A stretch of 64,000 nt of DNA from Catonia carolina (Eukaryota; Arthropoda; Insecta; Hemiptera; Achilidae). The stretch covers positions 12,774,274 to 12,838,273 of the forward strand of contig JAQMRL010000014.1 in NCBI GenBank assembly GCA_035578175.1, given 5' to 3'. Both the position numbers and the translations under genes were made by a program. The notes under the pieces were generated by a model. It had not been told where the DNA came from, made no database searches, and saw nothing but the letters and a program-made list of their open reading frames with translations. This document shows, piece by piece, positions 53,665 to 63,071 of this stretch; position 1 is the stretch's first letter; every line of letters starts with the position of its first letter.

Positions 53665-54367
53665 CCAGATGTGACAGGTTGTACTAATCCTCTGAAATAA
53701 ATAAATTTCATTATACAGCCAGACACTGTGGTGAATGAAGTGAAATGGTCATTTGCTGTGTGGAATATATATACTTTTCAGAGGACCCAGCATGTTGGTA
53801 AACATACTTTTTGACTCAGTGACGAAGGCAACGATAATCCACCTTTCTCCTCGTTTCAATTAATAAAACCTCCAGATCAGTGGTTCTCAACAGGTGTGCC
53901 TCGGCATACTAATGTACCACGAAACTTCAGAGACTACGTGACATTTGTGATAAAAAAATTAAAATAATTTCCCTCAATATTTATTCTTTAAAAAAAGAAG
54001 AGAATAATATTGAAGAACTTTAAATTTATTTTATAAGGTTATTATTGGCTTGCGCTTTACAACAAACGATTAGTTAAGAGTTCTTAATGAGAAACTTGAG
54101 CTTGTTGTTTCTTACATAAAAGTTCAATTCTTGGTGGAATTGACGCACATTTCCTGTTCAGCTGAGAGTAATCTCTCATACTTCTTGTTTTTTTACGTCG
54201 AAAAGCCCAGTTTGTATAAATAAGTGGGTGGTTAAAAAATGTAACAGGGTATTAACTGCTCCCATTGCTATTACTGTGTATTCTTTCTTTTTAACTCGTA
54301 CGTTGGTGTGCTGTGACCAAAAAGTGGTTCAGAACCACCCTTTTGACTGATGACCTAAACAACAACA
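53665..54367 (+). repeat. SINE3 copy 7, split by a hAT element
   Basis: Left part to 53877 (AATTAATAAAACCTCCAGAT), right part from 54339 (CCTTTTGACTGATGACCTAA plus ACAACAAC tail). Confidence 0.75.
53878..54338. mobile_element. hAT (Charlie-like ends) MITE
   Basis: Ends CAGTGGTTCTCAACAGGTGT and reverse GTGGTTCTGAACCACTTTTT. CAGTGGTTCTCAA is a common hAT terminal repeat. The 8-bp duplication is not recognisable and a few SINE bases are missing at the right junction. Confidence 0.75.
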
Positions 54368-54374
54368 CCTCATT

Positions 54375-55312
54375 CGAGGTATGGCTATTAAATAATGAGA
54401 CTGATGTTGTAAAACATTTTATTTTTATTTTATTCATAATCACTTATTGTCACCTTCAATATACACTCCTTCTCTATCTCTACAATGCTCCATGTGAATT
54501 TCCATTGTTGGAAACAGTGCTGGATGTTAACTTCTGTCAGCTCCTTCAGGAAACGTGCTGCTCAAAAATGTTTGAAATGAAGCTCGCAAAAATATTTGTA
54601 CTGACACTTGTACGCGATTGAAAATGACCCAAAATTTTTGGAAACGATAATAACAAATGATGAAACGTGGTTTTTTACTTAGGATCCAGAAACGAACCGC
54701 CAATCCATTCACTGGAAGAGCCAAACTTCACTAAGAGCCAAAAAGCTTGAATGAGCAAATCAAAATTTAAAGCAGTGATGATTTTTTTTTTACATCTATG
54801 GGATTGTGTACCTTCACTGGGTTCCTGAAGGTCAAACAATTAATCAATATTACTACCTTGAGGTACATTCTCAACTACGTCAAAGAGTAGGGAAAAAACG
54901 CCTCGAAATGTGGAAGGACAAATCATGGGTTCTCCACCAAGACAATGCGCCAGCTCATTCCGCGTTATCTGTCATGAGGTTCCTAGCCAAGTACAGCATC
55001 TCAGTGTAAGAACATCCATCTTATTCACCAGGTCGTGCACCACGTGACTTCTACCTGTTCCCTAAGGAGAAATCTGCGTTAAAAGGGACAAGATTTGAGT
55101 CTGTGGAAGCTGTAAAAGAGAAAGCGGCACGTGTCCTGAAGGAGCTGATAGAAGATGACTTCCAGCAATGTTTCCAACAATGGAAAATTCGCATGGAGCA
55201 TTGTAGGGATAGAGAAGGAGCGTATATTGAAAGTGACAATAAGTGATTATGTATAAAATAAAAATTAAGTATTTTTACAACGTCAGTCTCGTTATTTAAT
55301 AGCCACACCTCG
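54375..55312 (+). mobile_element. MarP copy 5: palindromic mariner, subtype B
   Basis: 938 bp; right flank TA, left flank TT (mutated). The left arm (54375 to ~54561) is the inverted 3' end, joined at the same point as copy 3 (reverse of GAGCAGCACGT) to a longer core: CSKMFEMKLAKIF.., IENDPKFLETIITNDETW region with stops, then LHWVPEGQTINQYYYLEVHS, HQDNAPAHSALSVMRFLAKY. Stops precede the PDL block (SPGRAPRD, third Asp region altered). Confidence 0.9.
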
Positions 55313-55390
55313 TACAAAATAATTACTTATTTTAATCAGAATTTGCAAGATTCTATTAAAAATTAATGTTTTGATGGTTTGTGTTTACAG

Positions 55391-55630
55391 AATGCAGTGT
55401 TCATACTAATTGTGAATCAAATAAGGTCTGTCGTAATGGAAAATGTATAAATCCATGTAAATATAAGGATGAGGTATGTAAATTTAATGAAGATTGCCTA
55501 GTAAAGGATCATCAAGTGATATGTAAACAAGATAAAAAACTCAGTTACAATCTTACACATTCTTTGGAACACCCTGAATTTGTTTCAAAACCGATTGTTC
55601 AATATGTACCTCAATTTTTAAATGATAGAG
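55391..55630 (+). CDS. Cys-module exon 10
   Basis: Acceptor GGTTTGTGTTTACAG, donor G|GTAAGT; 240 bp, phase 1/1. Encodes CSVHTNCESNKVCRNGKCIN, PCKYKDEVCKFNEDCLVKDH, QVIC then a 36-residue linker (KQDKKLSYNLTHSLEHPEFV ..). Confidence 0.88.
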
Positions 55631-55956
55631 GTAAGTGTAATTCTGATGTTACAAATCTTAAGTTCCTGAAAACAAAATTAAAAATGTGTAGTGCCCACTG
55701 GCACTGCGTGGGAGATGGATTGGGAGACTTGAGTAAACTTACTTATTGGGTAGTATACTTTACTACCGTGCAATTGCAACGTTAGTTAACCACATGTTAC
55801 CTTTCAATTAATATACTGTGTTCTGACTGACACTTTTTTCACTTAACCCCATTTCCTTTAAAATTTTTCTTAACGTACAGTTTCCAACTAAAATTTAACC
55901 TTTCTTTCAAAACCAGAAATAACGTTTCACATGTTGGCATCACTTTCTTATTAATA
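55631..55956. other. Intron, unassigned
   Basis: Nothing recognised. The reading frame that continues past the donor is chance. Confidence 0.4.
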
Positions 55957-56212
55957 TAACCGTTTACTTTTTACCAGGTGTAAAAAAACTGTTGATGAAG
56001 AATTATCTTCTCACTGTCTTTAACTTCCATCTTTATATTTCAAATTATGGAATGAGAAACATCACAGTAGTTAGCCACTTGCTCACGGCTTTTATTAAGA
56101 GGCACGGAAAGGTATTTTTGTGTAGCTTCAACTTCACAACAGTTTATTAAATTGCATATTATCAGATTTCATTCAGCACTGTGAACAGTTTCACTGCGTT
56201 TTCAAGAACCCA
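55957..56212 (-). mobile_element. TcH element fragment
   Basis: Reverse orientation: helix-turn-helix region (minus strand PLNKSRE.VANYCDVS-like) and GAAAACGCAGTGAAACTGTT start side; the acidic tail and right end are absent. Confidence 0.65.
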
Positions 56213-56514
56213 ACTAGTGGGGTTTGCTTACGGATTTCTGGAACGTTAGCTCAGGAGGACCATATCTTTTAATTTGATAGCCAAAGATAAAGGCTAATAA
56301 ACAAATAAAGGTTTGGAGGAATTGGCAGATTACATAAGACAAGGGAAACACGTTACAATGGATCAGAGAATCACAAGCTATTACAATAATCAACTGAATA
56401 GAATATATACTACTCACAGTAATAAAATTAAGTCCTTTTGATGATACACAACCGACGATTTGACAAATGAGAAACACTGGTGCGATGTAGTCAATGCCAT
56501 GTGGTTGACCCTAA
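56213..56514. other. Unassigned
   Basis: Nothing recognised. Confidence 0.35.
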
Positions 56515-56783
56515 GAATAAACTACTACTTCTGGTTGACCGATTTGATGAAAATGTTCGTGTTGGGTCCTGTAGTGGTATCTAACTTAAGTTTAAAGTTT
56601 CAAGTTTGTAAGATAATCCGTTCTAGAGATATTCTGTTCACATACACACAGACCAATCGCTAAAAACCTGTTTTTGGATTCAGGGGGTCTGAAAACTTGT
56701 AGATCCGGTTAAAACTCAATTTCGGAGAATCGACATGAAAACAATACTTTCCTTCCTATATGTTCATATAGGCAAGAGAAAGC
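56515..56783 (-). repeat. Rep-A, truncated copy
   Basis: Reverse orientation, outer end GGCAAGAGAAAG at 56771. Confidence 0.75.
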
Positions 56784-56811
56784 AATAAAATGCCAAATAA
56801 ATACAAACTAG

Positions 56812-57010
56812 ACTGTGGTTACCGGTGTACTTTGATGGTTGGGGTTCAATTAACCATACTCTCTCAGGAATGGTCGGCCTGAGTCTGTACAAGACTACAT
56901 CTCATTTACACGTCATACACATCACCCTCATCTCATTGGGTTGTGGGGTTGCTTATTGTTCTAAATTGAACAGATTGCAACGTACACACATTAGGGATTA
57001 AAAAATAAAT
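56812..57010 (+). repeat. SINE1 body (no head)
   Basis: From GACTGTGGTTACCGGTGTAC to ACACATTAGGGATTAAAAAA with a (AAAT)n-like tail. Typical 5'-truncated copy. Confidence 0.85.
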
Positions 57011-57111
57011 AAATAAATACAAACAAAAATTCTTTATTAAATAATCTTATTTTATCCATGCATGTGTATGCATGTGTAAATTATAAGTGTTTCTGTGTTC
57101 ATGTGTTTCAG

Positions 57112-57270
57112 AATGCTACATAGATAATGATTGCCAATTAGATAAAGTATGTTTTTATGCGAAGTGCATAAACCCTTGTACATTCACCAGGTGTGAAAAA
57201 TTATTTGGCAGAACTGCTAAATGCTTTGTTGATTCACACATACCAGTATGCAGGTTACCCGTGCACACAT
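57112..57270 (+). CDS. Cys-module exon 11
   Basis: Acceptor TTCATGTGTTTCAG, donor T|GTATGT; 159 bp, phase 1/1. Encodes CYIDNDCQLDKVCFYAKCIN, PCTFTRCEKLFGRTAKCFVD, SHIPVCRLPVHT. Similar length and spacing to exon 6 (TRCEKLFG.. / TFCETYG..). Confidence 0.87.
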
Positions 57271-57337
57271 GTATGTAATGTTTAAATTACTTATTAATAA
57301 TTTAACAGTTTTACTTTTAAAATGGTTTCTCAGAACA

Positions 57338-57725
57338 AGCGAAGCAGGTGGAGTATAAAAATTATTCGCACTTGATCTGGTAATTCCAAGGGTACAAAAA
57401 ATAGTTCTGTTTCTTATCACATAACCAGTTATATGATTGAAACATTTAATAAAAGAAGAGGTAGAGGTGTAAATGACACTAGTCAGAGTTATCTCCTCTG
57501 AGAGTAATGAATTTCATTATACAGCCAGACCCTGTGGTGAATGAAGTGAAGGTGTCATTTGCAGGGTGGAAAGTAGATACTTTTCAGCGTGCCTGCATGC
57601 TAATAAACATACTCTTCCACTCAGTGAGGAAAGCAATTGTAAAGCACCTCACTCCTCGTTTTACTTTTTAAAGCCTCAAGGGGTTCAAACCATCCTTTTG
57701 GCTGATGACCTAAACAACAACAACA
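57338..57725 (+). repeat. SINE3 copy 8
   Basis: AAGCAGGTGGAGTATAAAAA head to GATGACCTAAACAACAACAA tail. Confidence 0.75.
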
Positions 57726-58095
57726 ATCATCAAGTGCTAAATCCAGACTGTAGGGTTGTTTGGTCAACTCCTAACCACCCTGCTAATGGTTTTTTTAAAT
57801 CAAATTAGTCACTAATGACCAAGATCTTAAATAAACTAAAATTAAGTTGTGGAAAAATTATTTATTTATTTTTCTACAGAATTCTAAATGGTAAAGTAAC
57901 AAAAATGGAATAAAATTAAATTTGTTTTGACATCCAACTGTTTTTATAAGATAATCAACACTTCTACTTGTATTGTCAAAACTGCATACCATCTCTCTGA
58001 ATGAGCTATGATTTTGCATAGACCCTACCATTACAAGCTACATGAACGAAGAATTTATTTATCTGTATTACAATAAACTAAATTATCATTTTTAG
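57726..58095. other. Intron, unassigned
   Basis: A short piece near 57800 resembles the 3' part of SINE2 (AGTCACTAATGACCAAGATC). Otherwise nothing. Confidence 0.4.
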
Positions 58096-58242
58096 ATTGC
58101 AAATCAAACTTAGATTGTCCGTGGTACTTAAGCTGTGGCAAGAATAAAACTTGCATTAATCCATGTTTAAATGGAAATTGTCTTGGAAAGGAATCCAGAT
58201 GTGTCGTTAAAAACCACTTACCACTCTGCGAGAAAAATCTGA
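58096..58242 (+). CDS. Cys-module exon 12
   Basis: Acceptor TTATCATTTTTAG, donor A|GTAAGT; 147 bp, phase 1/1. Encodes CKSNLDCPWYLSCGKNKTCI, NPCLNGNCLGKESRCVVKNH, LPLCEKNL. Eight cysteines. Confidence 0.87.
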
Positions 58243-58363
58243 GTAAGTAATAATACAGTCTTTCTTACCCAACTATTGTGAAACTAAAAGGAATTTGATG
58301 TTGTGACACGTTTGTACAGTAGAGTAAAAACTCTGAACCAATTGGGAGCATATGTATAATTAT

Positions 58364-58675
58364 ACACTTCAGTCATTAGGATGCCTTTTGTGTAGAGATT
58401 TGCTGCGAAGAAGGGAAATGAAAATTTGACAGTGCTGCCAACCAGAACCATGAGACACTGCATTTCACTACTGTACAGTTACTACATACATTTTGTAACC
58501 TGAGGTTTATTGCCGAGAAAGTGTATTCTTCATAAACCTGATAAGAAAAATCTGACCTGTAATATTGCCTATAACTTAATTACATGACTAGAATTTTTTA
58601 ATTTACTGTAAATACCAAATACTTTATTCTACTGTATTAAAATATTGTAGGAATGAATCGCCTTCTTTGCTATTG
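58364..58675 (-). mobile_element. TcH element fragment
   Basis: Reverse orientation; outer end ACTTCAGTCATTAGGATGCC, then the GACAGTGCTGCCAACC and CATAAACCTGATAAGAAA blocks shared with copies A and F. The coding part is lost. Confidence 0.7.
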
Positions 58676-58708
58676 CTTATGACCGCCATTTTGGAATGCG
58701 ATAATATT

Positions 58709-59045
58709 TTTTTTTAAATTCCTAATATGTGTACGCTGCAATCTGTTTAATTCAGAACAATAAGCAACCCCATGACCCAATGAGATGAGGATGATATGTA
58801 TGACGTGTAAATGAGGTGTAGTCTTGTACAGACTCAGGCCGACTATTCCATAGAGAGTATGGTTAATTGAACCCCAACCATCAAAGTACACCGGTAACCA
58901 CTGTCTAGCATTCAAATCCGTATAAAAGTAACTACGTATAAAAGTAACCTTTACTAGGATTTGAACCAGGAACCCTTGTCTCCGAAAATCAGCTGTTAAA
59001 CAGCTGATTTTGGCGACGACATTACCTTCAGACCAACCCGGTGGG
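58709..59045 (-). repeat. SINE1 copy 6, near full-length
   Basis: Reverse orientation, ends ..GACCAACCCGGTGGG. The perfect palindrome AAAATCAGCTGTT-AA-ACAGCTGATTTT lies at 58985-59011. A 13-bp repeat (GTATAAAAGTAAC) is duplicated near 58918-58947. It directly abuts a mariner end. Confidence 0.85.
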
Positions 59046-59050
59046 TAAAA

Positions 59051-59139
59051 TATATTGAAGGTGACAATAAGTGATTATGTATAAAATAAAAATAAAATTG
59101 TTTACAATGTCGGTCTCGTTATTTAATCCCCACACCTCG
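59051..59139 (+). mobile_element. MarP solo 3' end (copy 7)
   Basis: Last 89 bp of MarP: TATATTGAAGGTGACAATAA (..YIEGDNK, stop) to CCACACCTCG, with TA following. The rest was lost, probably when the SINE region inserted or by deletion. Confidence 0.85.
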
Positions 59140-59147
59140 TATATCTG

Positions 59148-59292
59148 CATTCTTTGCAAACCATGGCGCCCTTGTAACAAAGAGGTTCCGAAGAACCTTA
59201 TTCTGGAACCTTTGAATTATCTCAATGTTACTTCTGCTGGTAGTTTCCCAAGTTGAACGCCGTACAACCAAACTGGTTTAATGAATAAAGAG
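59148..59292 (-). pseudogene. Jockey-like LINE RT C-terminal fragment
   Basis: Minus strand: LFIKPVWLYGVQL, then after a one-base shift WETTSRSNIEIIQRFQNKVL, RNLFVTRAPWFAKNAD. KP.W.YG.QLW....SN...IQRFQNK.LR...APW is the jockey pattern. Confidence 0.85.
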
Positions 59293-60392
59293 TGTGTTTG
59301 AAATTTTGTTTCCTGCTTAAAAAATCGACAGTTAAAGCTTACAAAATTCTTTAACAGGCTTTCAAAGAATATTCTATGAGACGTACAAAAGTTTTCAAGT
59401 GGTTTGGGCGCTTTAATCGTGGTGAGATGAAGTTGCAGGCCATGTTCGTTCTGGGCGCTCTTCAACATTTCGAAGCGATGAAAATTTTTAAAAAATCTGC
59501 CAAGAAATCAACGAGGATCGTTGTTTCACGATCAAAAAATTTTTTGAAGAGATAGGGATTAGTGCTCATGCCAGTGGATTTTGACTGAGGATATGCAAAT
59601 TAGATTTGTCACTAAACTTTCCTCACCTGCTCAAACAGGATCGACAAATCATTCGATTGAATTTTAGTCAGGACTTGAAAAATGAGATTAAAAGTGATCA
59701 AACTTTCTGACCAAAGTCATTTACAGGTGATGAGAGTTGGTGTTACGGGTACCACCCAGAAACCAAGCAAGCGTCAAGACTTATGGTGGCCAAATTTACG
59801 GTTCAGCAACACATTCGACTCTACAATGAATTCAACGATTTCAATCCAAATTACTTAGACAAATAACTGGCGCAGCCTTTTACGTTACTAATCACACATT
59901 TCACAACGATTTACATGTTCCATACATTAACGACACATTTTATTACATCGATTCTCGGTTCAAACGCAACCTTGAGTATCATAAAAATCATCTAATTAGA
60001 ACGCTGGCATCCCCAAACTTACCCGGAAATCCGCAATGCAGACTGAAAAGACGATGGAGTAGAGATATCATAGCGCAGATATAAATTCTATCAATTTATT
60101 ATCCAAGATTAATCCACCGTTGGAGGGGCACTATTGAGTGACGGTCTCCTTATTGTCATAATGCCATTTTTTCTTTTTGTAAATATTATCACATTCACTG
60201 GTTGTATTTTGTACAGTGTGAATAAATAAACTAAGTTAAAAAAAAAATACTACGAATGAACGTTAACCTACAAACTGACGCCATCTGGGCAGTTGTTTGT
60301 TGAAGGTCTCTACTAACCCCATCTAGTGGGAGAACTCTCTACTACGTCTACGATTGGCAGCACGCTCTCAGTTTCTTCTGGGTACCCCCTTG
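59293..60392 (+). pseudogene. MarG: mariner relic with a LINE inserted
   Basis: N-terminal part about 59300-59420 (KKSTVKAYKIL, RRTKVFKWFGRFNRG), then RSSTFRSDEN, INEDRCFTIKKFFEEIGISA, LLKQDRQIIRLNFSQDLKNE and FTGDESWCYGYHPETKQAS (first catalytic Asp) with several shifts and stops. From ~59820 a LINE fragment takes over; the terminal repeat TTCTTCTGGGTACCCCCTTG at 60373-60392, flanked by TA, closes the element. It is of the MarB terminal-repeat type. Confidence 0.8.
59830..60249 (+). mobile_element. Jockey-like LINE 3' end inside MarG
   Basis: Encodes QRFQSKLLRQITGAAFYVTN, HTFHNDLHVPYINDTFYYID, HLIRTLASPNLPGNPQCRLK, RRWSRDIIAQI and stop, followed by a 3' UTR with TGTGAATAAATAAACTAAG and a poly-A run at 60239-60249. 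A 5'-truncated insertion; related to but in opposite direction from 59148-59292. Confidence 0.85.
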
Positions 60393-60594
60393 TATAGTAT
60401 GCAGTTACGGTCCTCTTAAGGCACAGTGGAAGAATATTTAGGAGATACGAATTGCAAACGTAAAAATCCTAATTTATTCCATGACCAGGTTCAAAAAATA
60501 TAACAAATTTAGATTTTACAAACCTAGTTTACTCAATACCGGCCGTACATTTACAAATCTAAGATAATGTGTGATATTTTCACTTATGTTACAG

Positions 60595-60749
60595 AAAAAG
60601 TCTGCATCTCGGATGAAGATTGTGACTCACATGAAGCTTGCTTTAACGGTGCATGTGATAACCCATGCAATCAAACGATTTGTCCCTCTAAATACACATG
60701 TCAATCGAACATGCATATGGCTTGTTGTATCAAATATGATTACAAGTAA
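60595..60749 (+). CDS. Cys-module exon 13, probable last exon
   Basis: Acceptor TTCACTTATGTTACAG; starts phase 1 (A|AA). Encodes KVCISDEDCDSHEACFNGAC, DNPCNQTICPSKYTCQSNMH, MACCIKYDYK, then TAA at 60747-60749. The module is complete up to MACC. A donor-like AA|GTAAAT overlaps the stop, but it would break the phase-1 rule of all other exons, so the stop is preferred. No clear AATAAA was seen soon after, so a further exon cannot be excluded. Confidence 0.75.
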
Positions 60750-60889
60750 ATTACTAATGTTTTATTTTCATCATTGTTTTTTTTCTTTAATTTCCTACAA
60801 CTAATAAGTAAATCACTCAGATCAAAGAGAAACGATCAAAGTTGTTTTTGTAGGACCTTGTTACGCTTTTTGAAAGTGGGAAGGAGCTG

Positions 60890-61055
60890 TAGATAACCTT
60901 CTTTGCTGCCTCAGAGAAGAGCGGCCGCTGACTAGGCGAGTACCATCTCTACCGCTGCCTAAACCCATAAGCGGTCACCGATGTGGTGTGCACGTATCGT
61001 TGCTACCTCGGTAGGAGGAGCGGCCACTGGTGAGGTGAGTTTGTCTACACCGCTA
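60890..61055. repeat. GC-rich tandem repeat, second locus
   Basis: Units like those at 24025-24560 (TCTACCGCTGCCTAAACCC, AGGAGGAGCGGCCACTGGTG); a further piece AGGAGGAGCAGTCGCTGCTG at 61500. Confidence 0.65.
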
Positions 61056-61061
61056 TAGATA

Positions 61062-61485
61062 GTGAAGTCACGGATTGCCTTTGCGTATGGGCTGTGAGGA
61101 AGAGCAGAGAAATATTTGCAGTGCTGCCAACCTCAACAGTGAGACACTACTCGTACATTTCACTACCGTGCAGTTTCTAGATACATTTTGTAAGCTGTGG
61201 TTTATTCCGAGAAAATGTTTTCTTCATAAACCTTATAAGAAATAAATATGACCTGTAATATTGCTTATAGCTTAATTACATGACTAGAAATGTTTGATTT
61301 ACTGTAATTACGAATGAATCGCCTTCTTTACTATTTCTGTCATCGGCGTTTTCATTATCAGTCTCTCTAGTATCTACCTAACCGTTTTCTTTTTTTTTAC
61401 TAGGTGTCAAAAAAACTGTTAAAGACTAGCTTCTTTACGTCCTTAATTTCCTTCTTTGTTTTCCGAATTGTGGTGGCGAACATTA
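61062..61485 (-). mobile_element. TcH element copy F, 5' part lost
   Basis: Outer end TAGATAGTGAAGTCACGGAT, GGGCTGTGAGGAAG, then the acidic tail region in reverse (GTCATCGGCGTTTTCATTAT), ending in the helix-turn-helix side near 61480. Confidence 0.7.
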
Positions 61486-61554
61486 TTTACCACTCCCTCA
61501 AGGAGGAGCAGTCGCTGCTGAAGCGAAGGGAAGGGGAGGGGTCAGTTGGAGAGT

Positions 61555-62506
61555 AAAAAATTTGGTGTAAACGCTCACAAACTTTCTCTTGCCAATGCAA
61601 ACAATTAACAATATAACATAACAAAAGTAATAAAACATTAGATATAAACAAAAAAACTACCCTCAATAACCATAACCTAATTTTAATCATGAGTGAAAGA
61701 CACAAAATGAAAATCAATCTCAGTTTTGCTTAAAAATACGGAAAATCACTCTTTCACGCTAAACTAGGCTCTGTAGAAAAAAATGCTCTAAATTAAGTTG
61801 TAGATCTTTTAATTTTCTATAAATTTTATTACATACACTTTTGTCGTAAAATGCATACTAAAGCCGAAATCTTTAAAAAAATCTATTATTTTACACAGTT
61901 TCGTGAAAAAAACAGAAAATCACTAATTACTGTACCGCTAAACTAAGCGACATAAGAAAATATTTGAATTAAAAGTTGTAAAATTTTAAATTTCCACATT
62001 ATTTATTACTTTATTTTTGTACTAAAATGCATATTAAAGCCGCATCTTAAAAAAAACAAATTTTTTACAAGAAAACAGCCTCCCGAAAAATTTTAGCAGA
62101 CATGGCGCCTATACTATCTTGTAGAGCATAAAAAAATTGAGTAAACAAAGCAATTTTTAAAAAAATCGTACAAGCCGTTTTTGAGAAAATTGCAAAAAAT
62201 GAAAAATAACACGAATAAACTACTTCCGGCTGACCAATTTTGATGAAAATTTTCGTATTGGGTCCTCTAGTAGTAACTAATTTGAGCTTCAAGTTTCAGG
62301 TTCGTACAATGTTCCTTTTTTGAGATATTCTGTTCACACACACAGACAGATAGACAGACACAAACACACACAAACCAATCACTAGAAACATGTTTTTTTG
62401 GGTTCAGGGGGTCTGAAAACGTGTAGATCCGGTGAAAACTCGATTTCGGAAAATCACATGAAAACAATATTTTTTTCCCTACAAATTCATATGGGCAAGA
62501 GAAAGT
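61555..62506 (-). repeat. Rep-A copy 8, complete
   Basis: Reverse orientation with both ends: ACTTTCTCTTGCC at 61581-61593 and GGCAAGAGAAAGT at 62494-62506, and the hairpin tail before 61581. (CA)n at about 62333-62373. Confidence 0.85.
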
Positions 62507-63071
62507 AAAAATAGTCATAAAATCTTTTTGGAGATAAAATATTTTGTAATCTACGTTATGGTGATTAGTTACACCACACAAGAAATTTCCCAGGAAAGTG
62601 AAATCTGCATTAAAATAACTATTTTCTCTTTTTTAGGAACGTTATTTTTAAATAACTGAATTCAACACGCAAATGAATAACAAATTTGGTTAGAGGTAAA
62701 CGCACAAATTCGTCAACGACTAGAAATATATTTTAGTCTATGATTTTTATTTCACGTTCTTCCTTTCGATATAATGTTTACTTACCTAAAAGTACAGATT
62801 TTTTACATTTCTCCTTTAACTATTTTATTTGTCTTCATATCTTTTAGAAATTACATAAAAAAATTAAAGAATTTATTTTGTTTTTTCTTACTCAATGTCC
62901 CTTATATATTAACAAGTATGAATAATTACTTTTCATAAAATTCTTATTTCGTCATTTTTTGTCCATATTGTTACTTGGTTGTTCGTTCTTCATGATTTTT
63001 TTAACTAAGTACAGAAATTTTATACACATTTTGGTTCATTAAATTTTTTTAAATCCAAAGGTAAGTAAATA
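62507..63071. other. AT-rich sequence, unassigned
   Basis: A possible acceptor (TTCTCTTTTTTAG at 62637) is followed by early stops in all frames. Nothing else recognised. Confidence 0.4.

Larger units (their letters stand above)
16660..60749 (+). other. Gene span: multi-exon EGF/dumpy-like cysteine-rich protein
   Basis: Fifteen exons can be placed: 16660-16872, 20432-20491, 22725-22946, 26446-26691, 29325-29537, 30787-31008, 34598-34756, 37265-37348, 39810-40016, 41455-41727, 50326-50508, 55391-55630, 57112-57270, 58096-58242 and 60595-60749. Every junction is phase 1 and joins to sensible codons (two junctions rebuild a module Cys as T|GT). The visible product is about 927 residues: EGF/DPY-like modules with pattern C-x4/5-C-x5-C-x3/4-C-x3-C..C..C..H..C, as in dumpy-type insect extracellular matrix proteins, so secretion is likely. 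The signal-peptide exon is not identified, so the 5' end is open. It could alternatively be one of the uncharacterised EB/EGF-module insect proteins; function is not known to me. Confidence 0.8.

Noticed and set aside
62637..62690. Possible extra last exon of the EGF gene after TTCTCTTTTTTAG
   Set aside because: All frames stop within a few codons, and exon 60595-60749 already has a stop that fits.
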